From Dyella acidiphila (GTDB lineage: Bacteria; Pseudomonadota; Gammaproteobacteria; Xanthomonadales; Rhodanobacteraceae), in contig NZ_JACZZA010000006.1 in the NCBI RefSeq assembly GCF_014863405.1, positions 62,001 to 126,000 of the forward strand: a stretch of 64,000 nt of DNA, read 5' to 3'. This document shows positions 32,049 to 42,922 of this stretch, in pieces. The notes under the pieces were generated by a model. That model was given only the letters and a program-made list of their open reading frames with translations, was not told the origin of the DNA and did no database searches. Each line of letters starts with the position of its first letter. The first letter of the stretch is position 1. The translations under genes and the position numbers were made by a program.

Positions 32049-32485
32049 TGGAGCAGGAGCTGATGCAACGCTATCTCGAACCTACCCAGGTATCGGGCCG
32101 CGCATTCGTCATGCGCGGCATGTCGGGGCCGATCGTAATGCTCAATCTGCTGCGCTTCCGCGCCGTGGCCGACTATTCCGCGGCGCCTGAATTGGCGCCG
32201 GCCATACCCATCAGCGGTGCCGCTGCGTTCTATCGCTACATCGAGCACAGCCTGCCTTATCTGCACGAGTCCGGCGGCGAGCTGTTATTTCTTGGCGAGG
32301 GCGGCACGTTTCTGATCGGCCCCGCGAATGAACGCTGGGATATGGCGATGCTGGTGCGGCAACGCAGTGTCGAATCGTTTCTGGCGTTTGCCTCGCACGA
32401 GGCGTATCTGGCTGGCATGGGCCACCGCGCGGCAGCGCTGGAAGATTCCAGGCTGCTGCCGTTGTCGGCGATCGAGATCGAATAG
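32048..32485 (+). CDS. DUF1330-like small protein
   Basis: The 145-residue protein resembles the dimeric alpha-beta barrel DUF1330 group, with GPIVMLNLLRFR, AAFYRYIEHSLPYLHESGGELLFLG and WDMAMLVRQRSVESFLAFASHEAYL. Related folds include small monooxygenases and isomerases; no catalytic residues are evident. ATG 32048 shares its first base with the stop of the DUF2239 gene, so the two are translated as a unit. Confidence 0.78.
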   Translation: MEQELMQRYLEPTQVSGRAFVMRGMSGPIVMLNLLRFRAVADYSAAPELAPAIPISGAAAFYRYIEHSLPYLHESGGELLFLGEGGTFLIGPANERWDMAMLVRQRSVESFLAFASHEAYLAGMGHRAAALEDSRLLPLSAIEIE

Positions 32486-32505
32486 CTAGCTGCGCTTGCG
32501 CGAGC

Positions 32506-32850
32506 TCACAGGATCGCGAGCAGCTTTTCCGGCGGACGGCCAATCACTGCTTTGCCATGGGCTACTACGATCGGCCGTTCGATCAGCTGCGGATGCGCGG
32601 CCATGGCGGCAAGCAGTGCGGCGTCGTCGAGCGCGGCATCGTCCAGATGCAGTTCGCGGTAGATATCTTCGCCGCTGCGCAACAGCTCGCGCGCGCTGAT
32701 GCCGAGTTGCACCAGTAGCGTCTTCAGTTCGTGCGTGCTCGGCGGCGTATCGAGGTAGTTGATCACCTCGAACGGCTGGCCGTGTTGCTCAAGCAGCGCC
32801 AGGGCGCTGCGTGACTTGGAGCAACGGTTGTTGTGATAGATGCGGATCAT
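32506..32850 (-). CDS. ArsC/YfgD-family glutaredoxin-coupled arsenate reductase-like protein
   Basis: The 114-residue thioredoxin-fold protein starts MIRIYHNNRCSKSRSALALL. Cys10 is the single catalytic cysteine of the ArsC group, and RPIVVAHGKAVIGRPPEKL is the typical C-terminal motif. With no ars operon nearby and a small YfgD-like size, the true substrate is unsure; arsenate reduction is only the family annotation. It lies 20 nt after rluB on the same strand. Confidence 0.85.
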   Translation of the reverse strand: MIRIYHNNRCSKSRSALALLEQHGQPFEVINYLDTPPSTHELKTLLVQLGISARELLRSGEDIYRELHLDDAALDDAALLAAMAAHPQLIERPIVVAHGKAVIGRPPEKLLAIL

Positions 32851-32870
32851 GCCAGGCGCGTGGCGATCGC

Positions 32871-34283
32871 TCAGCGATTGCCGGAGCGATTGCCGCCGCC
32901 TTGAGGACGGCCACCGCCGTGTCCCTGCGGGCGATTGCCGCGGCCTTGCGGGCGCCCACCCTGGCTGCCGCCGGGACGACCACCACCACCGCTACGACCA
33001 CCACCACCACCGCCGCTACGACCACCGCGTGCATTGCCGCCGCCGAAGCCGCCGGCGCCACTGCTGCCGCCGCCACCGCCACCACCACGGCGATTGCCGT
33101 AGGGATTGGCGCCACCGCTGCTGCGGGCGCCACCACCGCCACCACCTTCGCGGCTTTCACCTGCAAACCAGGTGCGTGCCGGCGGCAGCTCCTGGCCCGG
33201 GCCGATGCCGCGCTTCTTCTTGTGCAACTTGCCGCCGGCGCCGGCCGGACGTTCCGGCTTGGCGATGTTGCCGTTGACATCGCCCTTGGGGCGACGGCGC
33301 TGTTGCTTGCCGCGCACGGGTTCTTCGCGAATGCGGTCGAACGCACGCAGTTCGCGCGCTTCATCGTGATAGCCGCCGCTCCAGGCGGAGCCGGCGCCCT
33401 TTTCGGGGCGGTATTCGGTGACATTGCGCGGTGCGCGGCGCTGATGCAGTACGGGGCTGAGGGTCAGTACCGGCTGCGGTGCGCCGAGGCCGGCTACCTT
33501 GCGCAACTCTTTTACCAGCTCTTCGTTGAGCGCTTCGCAGTCGCCACGGCGCAGCATGCGCGGCAGTTCGATATTGCCGTAGCGGATACGCTTCAGGCGG
33601 CTGACCAGAAAGCCTTGCGAATCCCACAGCCGGCGCACTTCGCGGTTGCGGCCTTCGCGGATCACCACGCGGAACCAGCTATGGCTGCCGCCACGGCTGA
33701 TGATGGCGATTTCGTCGAAGCGGGCGGGGCCGTCTTCCAGCTCCACGCCGGCCTTGAGCTTTTCGATGATTTCGTCCGGCACTTCGCCGTGGACACGGCA
33801 GAGGTATTCGCGCTCCAGGCCGCTGCGCGGATGCATCAGCGCGTTGGCCAGCTCGCCGTCAGTGGTCAGCAGCAGCAGGCCGGTGGTGTTGATATCCAGG
33901 CGGCCCACGGCGACCCAGCGCGCGCCCTTCAGTCGCGGCAGCTGTTCGAACACGGTGGGGCGGCCTTCGGGATCTTCGCGCGTGGTCACCACGCCCTCGG
34001 GCTTGTGGTAGACCAGCACTTCGGCATCGTCGCGGCTGTCGGTGGCGACCACGAACTGCTTGCTGTCAAGCGACACGCGGTCGCCGGCACGCACACTGGC
34101 GCCGATGTTGGCGGCAGCGCCGTTCACTTCGACTTCGCCGGCCTGGATGCGCTGCTCCAGCATGCGTCGCGAGCCGAGTCCGGCATTGGCGAGCACCTTG
34201 TGCAGGCGTTCTTCGATCTGGGGGAGGTTCTCGGTGGGCGCGGCGCGCTTGAGGCTCAATACGGATTTCTGTGGCGCATTCAT
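32871..34283 (-). CDS. rluB: 23S rRNA pseudouridine(2605) synthase with long Gly/Arg-rich tail
   Basis: This 470-residue protein has an S4 RNA-binding domain (residues about 22-80, ERLHKVLANAGLGSRR), a RluB/E/F-type catalytic domain with Asp130 (VGRLDINTTGLLL), and motif EGRNREVRRLWDSQGF. It modifies 23S rRNA helix 89. Residues from about 378 to the end are glycine/arginine repeats (RGGGGGGGSS, GGRPQGRGNRPQGHGG), which resemble RGG RNA-binding tails. E. coli RluB is only 291 residues. It overlaps scpB by ATGA. Confidence 0.93.
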   Translation of the reverse strand: MNAPQKSVLSLKRAAPTENLPQIEERLHKVLANAGLGSRRMLEQRIQAGEVEVNGAAANIGASVRAGDRVSLDSKQFVVATDSRDDAEVLVYHKPEGVVTTREDPEGRPTVFEQLPRLKGARWVAVGRLDINTTGLLLLTTDGELANALMHPRSGLEREYLCRVHGEVPDEIIEKLKAGVELEDGPARFDEIAIISRGGSHSWFRVVIREGRNREVRRLWDSQGFLVSRLKRIRYGNIELPRMLRRGDCEALNEELVKELRKVAGLGAPQPVLTLSPVLHQRRAPRNVTEYRPEKGAGSAWSGGYHDEARELRAFDRIREEPVRGKQQRRRPKGDVNGNIAKPERPAGAGGKLHKKKRGIGPGQELPPARTWFAGESREGGGGGGARSSGGANPYGNRRGGGGGGGSSGAGGFGGGNARGGRSGGGGGGRSGGGGRPGGSQGGRPQGRGNRPQGHGGGRPQGGGNRSGNR

Positions 34284-35272
34284 GCGCGGTACTCCTCGGT
34301 GTCTTGCTTGGCGGAGCCGTCATCGGCGTCCGCGTGGTCCGCTGCCTCGTCGGCAGTGGAAGAGGTTTCGTTGACGGCGTCCGCTTCGGCAGCGGGTTCG
34401 CCGTGGTGGGGTGCGAGGTCTTCCGCGTGATGCGGCGGTGGCTCGCTGTGGTGTGTTGCATCCGCCGGTGCTTCGCTGGCGGCCGTTTCCGTAGCAGCTG
34501 TGGCGTGAGGTGTGTGCTCCTGCGAATCGGTGTCGCTGGAACCTGCTTCCTCTGCCGTTGCTGCTTCGGTCTGTTCTTCTTTAGCGTGTTCTTCTTCGGT
34601 GTGCGCTTGTTCGGCGCGTTCTTCGAGGGTGCGTTCTTCGAGCTCTTCGCTGCCGGCGTCTGCGTCGTCGCCATCCGGATCGATCGGCAGATCCTTGATC
34701 ACGCGCGGCGGCAGCGGATCGTTGTCCAGCCGCAGCTGGGGATCTTCCATGTCGCGGATTTCTGCAAGCGTGGGCAATTCGTCCAGCGATTTGAGGTTGA
34801 AGTAGTCGAGAAAGCCGCGGGTGGTGGCATACAGGGCAGGTTTGCCCGGTACGTCGCGGTGACCGACTACGCGGACCCACTCGCGCTCTTCCAGCGTCTT
34901 GACGATGTTGGAGGAGACCACGACGCCGCGAATCTGCTCAATTTCCGGTCGCGTGATCGGCTGGCGGTAGGCGATCAGCGCCAGCGTTTCGAGCAGGGCG
35001 CGCGAATAGCGACTGGGCTTTTCGCTCCACATGCGCGAGACCCAGGGGTGAACCTCCTGGCAGACCTGGTAGCGGAACCCGCTGCCGACTTCCTTCAGTT
35101 CGACGCCGCGGCCCTGGCAGTCGTCGGCCAGCATCTCGAGCGCCATCGCGATCTGCGCCCGATCGACTTCATCTTCCTCGACGAACAGCTCGCCCAGCTG
35201 CGCCACGCTCAACGGCTGGCTGGCGGCAAGCAAGGCGGCTTCAATAATCGGTTTCAGTTGCTCGATCTGCAT
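34280..35272 (-). CDS. scpB: Segregation and condensation protein B with acidic tail
   Basis: This 330-residue protein has the winged-helix ScpB core in residues 1-185, containing KPIIEAALLAASQPLSVAQL, ALLETLALIAYRQPITRPEIEQIRGV and LYATTRGFLDYFNLKSLDELP. It partners ScpA and SMC in chromosome condensation. Residues from about 196 onward are a low-complexity tail rich in Glu, Asp, Ala, Thr and His that is absent from typical 180-200-residue ScpB. It overlaps rluB by 4 nt; the scpA-scpB-rluB order is common. Confidence 0.93.
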   Translation of the reverse strand: MQIEQLKPIIEAALLAASQPLSVAQLGELFVEEDEVDRAQIAMALEMLADDCQGRGVELKEVGSGFRYQVCQEVHPWVSRMWSEKPSRYSRALLETLALIAYRQPITRPEIEQIRGVVVSSNIVKTLEEREWVRVVGHRDVPGKPALYATTRGFLDYFNLKSLDELPTLAEIRDMEDPQLRLDNDPLPPRVIKDLPIDPDGDDADAGSEELEERTLEERAEQAHTEEEHAKEEQTEAATAEEAGSSDTDSQEHTPHATAATETAASEAPADATHHSEPPPHHAEDLAPHHGEPAAEADAVNETSSTADEAADHADADDGSAKQDTEEYRA

Positions 35273-35330
35273 AGCCTTGGGATCGGGTCAGGATCGGATA
35301 TCCAACGGTGGTCGCCCCTGCGGGTACTGC

Positions 35331-36257
35331 TTACTCGGTACCGGAGGCGGCGTTCTGTTCTTCAAAAGCATCGTCGCCAGCGGCGACCTCGGCTTCTTCC
35401 CTGGCCGAACCGGCATTGGCCTTCACATAGATCGGCGCCAACGGTTCTTCCTGCACGATGTTGACCAGGAATTCCTTGGCCAGCTCCAGCATGGCCAGGA
35501 AGGTCACCACCACGCCGAGCCGTCCTTCGCTGACATCGAACAGGCTTTCAAAGCGGTGGAACTGATCGTTGTCCAGGCGGCTGAGCAATTCGCCCATGCG
35601 CTGGCGCACACTCAGCGCCTCGCGCTTGATCGCGTGATGCCCGAACAGTTCGGCCCGGTGCAGCACATCCTTGAGGGCCAGCAGCATTTCCTTCAGGTCC
35701 AGCGGCGGCGGCAGCTTGATTACGTTGCGCTCGCCCACTTCTGCCTGCACCACTACCGTGTCGCGCTCCAGGCGGGGCAGGGCGTCGATATCCTCGGCTG
35801 CCTTCTTGAAGCGCTCATACTCCTGCAGGCGGCGCACCAGTTCGGCGCGAGGATCCTCTTCCAGCCCTTCCGCCGTAGGCGGCCTGGGCAGCAGCAGGCG
35901 CGATTTGATCTCGGCCAGGATCGCAGCCATCAGCAGGTATTCCGCCGCCAGCTCCAGGCGCATCACGTCGCGCATCATGTCGATATATTCCATGTATTGC
36001 CGGGTGATTTCGGCAATCGGGATATCGAGAATGTCCAGGTTCTGCCGGCGAATCAGATACAGCAGCAGATCCAGCGGCCCTTCGAAGGCTTCCAGGATGA
36101 CTTCCAGCGCATCCGGCGGAATGTAGAGATCCTGCGGCATCTGCAAGATCGGCTCGCCGCGCACGATGGCTAGCGGCATTTCCTGCTGCTGCGGAACTCC
36201 TGCAAACGCATCATGCGTTGCGGGTACCGGCTGAGACTCGCTTGGCTCAGTGCTCAT
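35331..36257 (-). CDS. scpA: Segregation and condensation protein A
   Basis: The 308-residue kleisin bridges SMC heads. The N-terminal motif is FEGPLDLLLYLIRRQNLDILDIPIAEITRQYMEY, and YLLMAAILAEIKSRLLLPRP follows. The C-terminal winged helix contains GRLGVVVTFLAMLELAKEFL. The start is taken as ATG 36257 (MSTEPSESQ); a TTG one codon upstream is less likely. scpB follows after 58 nt. Confidence 0.93.
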   Translation of the reverse strand: MSTEPSESQPVPATHDAFAGVPQQQEMPLAIVRGEPILQMPQDLYIPPDALEVILEAFEGPLDLLLYLIRRQNLDILDIPIAEITRQYMEYIDMMRDVMRLELAAEYLLMAAILAEIKSRLLLPRPPTAEGLEEDPRAELVRRLQEYERFKKAAEDIDALPRLERDTVVVQAEVGERNVIKLPPPLDLKEMLLALKDVLHRAELFGHHAIKREALSVRQRMGELLSRLDNDQFHRFESLFDVSEGRLGVVVTFLAMLELAKEFLVNIVQEEPLAPIYVKANAGSAREEAEVAAGDDAFEEQNAASGTE

Positions 36258-36999
36258 CAATGCATGTCATTGGGCCGCCCGGAAGGGGCCGGCATGTGTT
36301 CTGTTGACGATCAAAATCTTTGTCCGATGCCTGATCGAACCAAGATTCGTGCCTGGTTGCCTTTTCGCTTGCAAGGCACCCAACGTGAAGCCGATCAATC
36401 TTGCGCGATGTCCAGCCGGAACGTGCGGTCCCCCGCCAAAAAACAGAATCCTGATGAAGCCACGCGATGCGGTTCGGTCAGGTGGCGGTCGCTGGATGCC
36501 GGGCGATATCGCTGAAAACGATCAGGCCGGAACCATGCGTGACGCCGCTGGCGTCGCCCGCGATTCGTAAAAGGTCGGCTGGATACATCGGGTGGAGGCC
36601 ATCCCTACCGGGGCTCCCGGCGGCCATCCATGTATGGCTCCACACGCGGGTTACAGATTAACTGCAGTCCGGCGGCATGTCCAGCAAGGGCTTCAGCTGG
36701 CGTAGGGGCTTGTGAAAGGCCTGCGGCCGCGCGGCGAGCCTTGCTGGTACGGCTGCGGCAGCATGTGACCTATTGCGTCCCTCCAAGCTTGGCCGGGATG
36801 GTTTGACATGCGCGGCATGCATGGCTGCAACGTGGTTGTAGCAGTGGCATGTGGCTTGCTTCATGATAGGCAGCTATCCGGGGGACATCGGCGCACGAGG
36901 GCCGATGCTGTAGGGCTGCGGGCTGTGCCGGGAAAGGCGCGCCGCCGCCAGCAGGTCGGATTGGGCGTGTAGCGGACGCTGTGCGGGAGAACACAAAGC
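36258..36999. other. 742-nt stretch without a supported gene
   Basis: Several short frames exist on both strands, but none has a recognisable product, a good Shine-Dalgarno site or membrane/signal features. The right end holds a 7-bp hairpin CATCGGC...GCCGATG (36887-36908) in the PilZ gene leader and several short GCATGC palindromes near 36806-36825. It should contain the scpA and PilZ promoters. It may be a decayed gene, a long leader or unrecognised RNA. Confidence 0.5.
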
Positions 37000-37365
37000 A
37001 TGACCACAATGGGTGACGACGCCATGGACGACAAAGAGCATCTGCGTCCGGCGCGTATGCGCATCAAGACCACGGTGCTGATGAGTCATGGCGACGAGTC
37101 GCATCCGACCGACCTGATCGACATCTCGGCCACCGGCGTGTTGTTGCGCCGCCCGCGCGAATGGAACGGCAAGGCCGGCGAGAGCTGGGTGCTGGACATG
37201 ATCTTCGGCAGCGACCTGCACATCCACCTGGAGGCGAAGGTGGCGCGCGTATCGGAAAGGCACATCGGCTTCGCCTACACGCGCATTCCGGAAGACAAGC
37301 AGGTGCCGCTGTGGAACCTGCTGGGCGGCTACGCCGACATCCTGGAGATGTGGCACGACGAGTGA
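37000..37365 (+). CDS. PilZ-domain protein
   Basis: The 121-residue single-domain protein has the PilZ beta-barrel pattern: ARMRIKTTVLMSHG at the N-terminus, TDLIDISATGVLLRRP (the D/NxSxxG motif appears as DISATG) and HIGFAYTRI near the C-terminus. The canonical RxxxR is reduced to RPARMR, so c-di-GMP binding is plausible but not certain. The start is ATG 37000 with GGGAGA 9 nt upstream. It is monocistronic with a hairpin after the stop. Confidence 0.85.
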   Translation: MTTMGDDAMDDKEHLRPARMRIKTTVLMSHGDESHPTDLIDISATGVLLRRPREWNGKAGESWVLDMIFGSDLHIHLEAKVARVSERHIGFAYTRIPEDKQVPLWNLLGGYADILEMWHDE

Positions 37366-37374
37366 GCGTGCCAT

Positions 37375-37399
37375 GACACCCTGCATCGCGCAGGGTGTC
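37375..37399 (+). terminator. Hairpin after the PilZ gene
   Basis: A 10-bp stem GACACCCTGC/GCAGGGTGTC with a 5-nt loop, followed by CCCGTTTC. It lies between convergent genes and could serve both. Confidence 0.6.
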
Positions 37400-37421
37400 C
37401 CCGTTTCATCGACAAGTGCGA

Positions 37422-39110
37422 TCAGCCGGCAGGAACGGCTTTTTTCTCGTCCCTGAGTTCGCGGCGCAGGATCTTGCCCACGTTGCTCTTGGGCAGCGCA
37501 TCGCGGAATTCGATCACCTTCGGACGCTTGTAGCCGGTGAGGTTCTCGCGGCAGAACTCCTTGAGCTGCTCCACCGTCAGCTTCGGATCCTTGCGCACCA
37601 CGAACAGCTTCACCGCCTCGCCGGAATGCTCGTCGCTGATGCCGATCGCGGCGACCTCGGCCACGCCCGGATGCTTCATTACGGTGTCCTCGATCTCGTT
37701 CGGGTACACGTTGAAGCCGGAGACCAGGATCATGTCTTTCTTGCGGTCGACGATATAGATGTAGCCGGACTCGTCCATGCGGCCGATATCGCCGGTGCGC
37801 AGCCAGCCATCAGGGCTGAGCACCTTGCTGGTTTCTTCGGTCTGGTTCCAGTAGCCCTTCATCACCTGCGGCCCGTAGATGCAGATTTCGCCGATTTCGC
37901 CGATGCCCAGGTGGCGACCATCCTCGTCCTGGATGCTGATCGAGGTCGACGGAATGGGCAGGCCGATGGAGCCATTGAAGCGCGCGCCTTCCACCAGTGG
38001 ATTGATGGTGGCGACCGGCGAGCTTTCGGTCATGCCGTAGCCTTCGATCAGCACGCAGCCGGTGGTCTTCTCCCACTTTTCCGCCACTGCGCGCTGCACC
38101 GCCATGCCGCCGCCGAAGCTCATGCGCAGGCTGGAGAAATCGATCTGGTCGAAGCCCGGAGTATTGAGCAGGCCGTTGAACAAGGTGTTGACGCCGGTAA
38201 TGGCGGTGAAGCGGATCTTGCCCAGCTCCTTCACAAAGCCCGGCATGTCGCGCGGGTTGGTGATCAGAATGCTGCGGCCGCCGAAGCGCAGGAAGATGAA
38301 GCAATTACAGGTGAGCGCGAAGATGTGATACAGCGGCAGCGCCGTAATGATGGTTTCCTCGCCCGGCCTGATCTGCGCGCCGAACCAGGCACCGGCCTGC
38401 AGCATGTTCGCAATCATATTGCCGTGCGTCAGCATCGCGCCCTTGGCTACGCCGGTGGTGCCGCCGGTGTATTGCAGGAAGGCGATGTCGTTGTGTCCAA
38501 GCACTGGCCTGACCAGTTCGTGGCGGCCACCGCGTGCCAGTGCCTCGGCGAAGCGCACCGCGTGCGGCAGCTGATAGGCGGGCACCATCTTCTTGACGTG
38601 CTTGAGCACGAAATTGACCAGCACGCCCTTGGCGCCGAGCAGGTCGCCGATGCCGGTAGTGACGATGTGCTTGACGCCTGTTTCGCTGACGATGCTCTGC
38701 AGGGTCGAGGCGAAGTTGTCGAGCACCACGATGGCCTGCGCGCCGGCATCGGTCAGCTGATGCTTGAGCTCGCGGGCGGTATACATGGGATTGGTGTTCA
38801 CCACCACCAGCCCGGCGCGCAGGGCACCGAACAAGGCGATGGGGTACTGCAATACGTTGGGCAACATGATCGCGATGCGGTCGCCGCGCTTGAGCTTGAG
38901 CTCGCCGGTGAGGTAGCCGGCGAATTGGCGGCTGAGCGTGTCGATCTCGCCGTACGTCATGCTTTTGCCGAAATTACTGAAGGCCGCACATGACCGATAG
39001 CGTTCAAAAGCTTCGTCCAGTACGGCGGCAATCGACGCGTATTGATGGATGTCGATCTCTGCCGGTACGCCAGGCGGGTAGTGATTCAGCCAAGGACGCT
39101 CATTGCTCAT
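37422..39110 (-). CDS. fadD: Long-chain fatty acid-CoA ligase
   Basis: This 562-residue ANL-superfamily enzyme activates fatty acids via acyl-AMP. The AMP/P-loop motif is QYTGGTTGVAKGAMLTHGN, A5-type motif is EGYGMTESSPV, the hinge GWLRTGDIGRMDESGYIYIVDRKKDMI, and the C-terminal lysine lies in LPKSNVGKILRREL. Length agrees with E. coli FadD (561). The gene is monocistronic on the minus strand. Confidence 0.93.
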   Translation of the reverse strand: MSNERPWLNHYPPGVPAEIDIHQYASIAAVLDEAFERYRSCAAFSNFGKSMTYGEIDTLSRQFAGYLTGELKLKRGDRIAIMLPNVLQYPIALFGALRAGLVVVNTNPMYTARELKHQLTDAGAQAIVVLDNFASTLQSIVSETGVKHIVTTGIGDLLGAKGVLVNFVLKHVKKMVPAYQLPHAVRFAEALARGGRHELVRPVLGHNDIAFLQYTGGTTGVAKGAMLTHGNMIANMLQAGAWFGAQIRPGEETIITALPLYHIFALTCNCFIFLRFGGRSILITNPRDMPGFVKELGKIRFTAITGVNTLFNGLLNTPGFDQIDFSSLRMSFGGGMAVQRAVAEKWEKTTGCVLIEGYGMTESSPVATINPLVEGARFNGSIGLPIPSTSISIQDEDGRHLGIGEIGEICIYGPQVMKGYWNQTEETSKVLSPDGWLRTGDIGRMDESGYIYIVDRKKDMILVSGFNVYPNEIEDTVMKHPGVAEVAAIGISDEHSGEAVKLFVVRKDPKLTVEQLKEFCRENLTGYKRPKVIEFRDALPKSNVGKILRRELRDEKKAVPAG

Positions 39111-39247
39111 GTTCTATCCCAACCTCCAGTAGTGACATGCCGATGGTGACGTCGATGGCTATCGGGCATCATGCGGGCGAGGCATTGGAGCATACGCCCG
39201 CGTATAGCGGCAAGCCGCGCTGCAACGATATTTCCAGGGGGATGACC

Positions 39248-39685
39248 ATGACGCGGATGCTCCGATTTGTGTACCTGGCGGCCCTCTCGGTGCTGGTACT
39301 GGCCGCCTGTCATCGCAAGCCGGACGAGGTGCTGATCCGGCAGTCCATCGATGCGTCCGTGCAGGCGACCGAGCGCGTGGATGCCGCGGCGCTGCTCGGC
39401 CAGCTTACCGACGATTTCGACGGCAACGGCGGTGCGATGCGGGGCCAGGACATCGGCAATCTGCTGCGCATGGCGAGCTTTCGTGGCGAGACTTTGCATG
39501 CGGTACTTGGGCCGGTGGATATCGAGCCGCGTGGAGAGCGCTATGTGGCCGATTTCACCATCACGCTGACCAGCGGCGGCAAGGTGTTTCCGTCGCAACT
39601 GGGTGTGTACAAGGTGGAAACGGCCTGGCGCAGGGAAGGGCACGACTGGCGGTGCTACGAGGCGACGTGGACCCAGCAGCTGTAG
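39248..39685 (+). CDS. Putative lipoprotein, SnoaL/NTF2-like
   Basis: The 145-residue precursor has signal RFVYLAALSVLVLAAC with a LAAC lipobox (Cys near residue 20). The mature domain (IRQSIDASVQATERVDAAALLGQLTDDF and YVADFTITLTSGGKVFPSQLGVY) looks like the cone-shaped NTF2-like fold used by small binding proteins. Function is unknown. ATG 39248 is preferred over 39242 because AGGGG (39236-39240) is then well spaced. A dispersed repeat separates it from acnA. Confidence 0.75.
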   Translation: MTRMLRFVYLAALSVLVLAACHRKPDEVLIRQSIDASVQATERVDAAALLGQLTDDFDGNGGAMRGQDIGNLLRMASFRGETLHAVLGPVDIEPRGERYVADFTITLTSGGKVFPSQLGVYKVETAWRREGHDWRCYEATWTQQL

Positions 39686-39763
39686 GTTGGGTTAGCGAAG
39701 CCTAACCCAACGATGTCGCTACGAAGCGGGTGGGTTGGGCTAGGCTCCGCTAACCCAACCTAC
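39682..39763. repeat. Dispersed GTTGGGTTA palindromic repeat, copy 4 (composite)
   Basis: Left unit GTAGGTTGGGTTAGCGAAGC ending in CTAACCCAAC; spacer GATGTCGCTACGAAG as in copy 3; right unit TGGGTTGGGCTAGGCTCCGC ending TAACCCAACCTAC. It lies between convergent gene ends. Confidence 0.88.
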
Positions 39764-39791
39764 CGCTGCTGTTCGCACATTAGGCCTTACA

Positions 39792-42527
<2,736 letters not shown>

Positions 42528-42922
42528 GGGGATAACTCCTGTTGCTTGAAATCTGGCGGACGCACGAGGCATAGCAGGCGAATGCTAGTGCAACGAACGT
42601 TAGGGGAATTGCAAGGAAGCTCGGGTCCGGTCTGGGGCAGGCGCAAAGTTTGGGACAAATAAAAAGGCGCGCAAGGCGCTGGCTGGCTATTTCGCCATGC
42701 TTGCATTGCAAGATTTCGAACGCTGGCGGAAATGCCGTCTTGGATTGCGGCGATTGCGCAGCGGCTGGCAAAATACGCAATGAAATAAAGCCCGAAAGCG
42801 GCATGGGGACAGGCCTTCCCACCTGTCCGGCCCAGGCGGCGGCCGTGCCGAATCGAACCGACCGGGATTCTTCCGCCCCCATGGCGGAGGCTTCCCTTTT
42901 GCCAGCCACAGGACGAGATCAC
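42528..42922. other. Divergent promoter region between acnA and acnB
   Basis: This 395-nt gap must carry the promoters of both aconitase genes. The acnB Shine-Dalgarno AGGACGAG (42910-42917) is visible. I do not see a clear operator, riboswitch or additional gene; short open frames here are extensions of the flanking genes. Confidence 0.5.

Noticed and set aside
36250-36661. Short plus-strand frames in the gap upstream of the PilZ gene
   Set aside because: No motif, no good Shine-Dalgarno site, and composition unlike the real genes around them.
36800-36999. A cyclic-di-GMP riboswitch upstream of the PilZ gene
   Set aside because: The region has a hairpin before the gene, but the conserved GEMM sequence blocks were not found.
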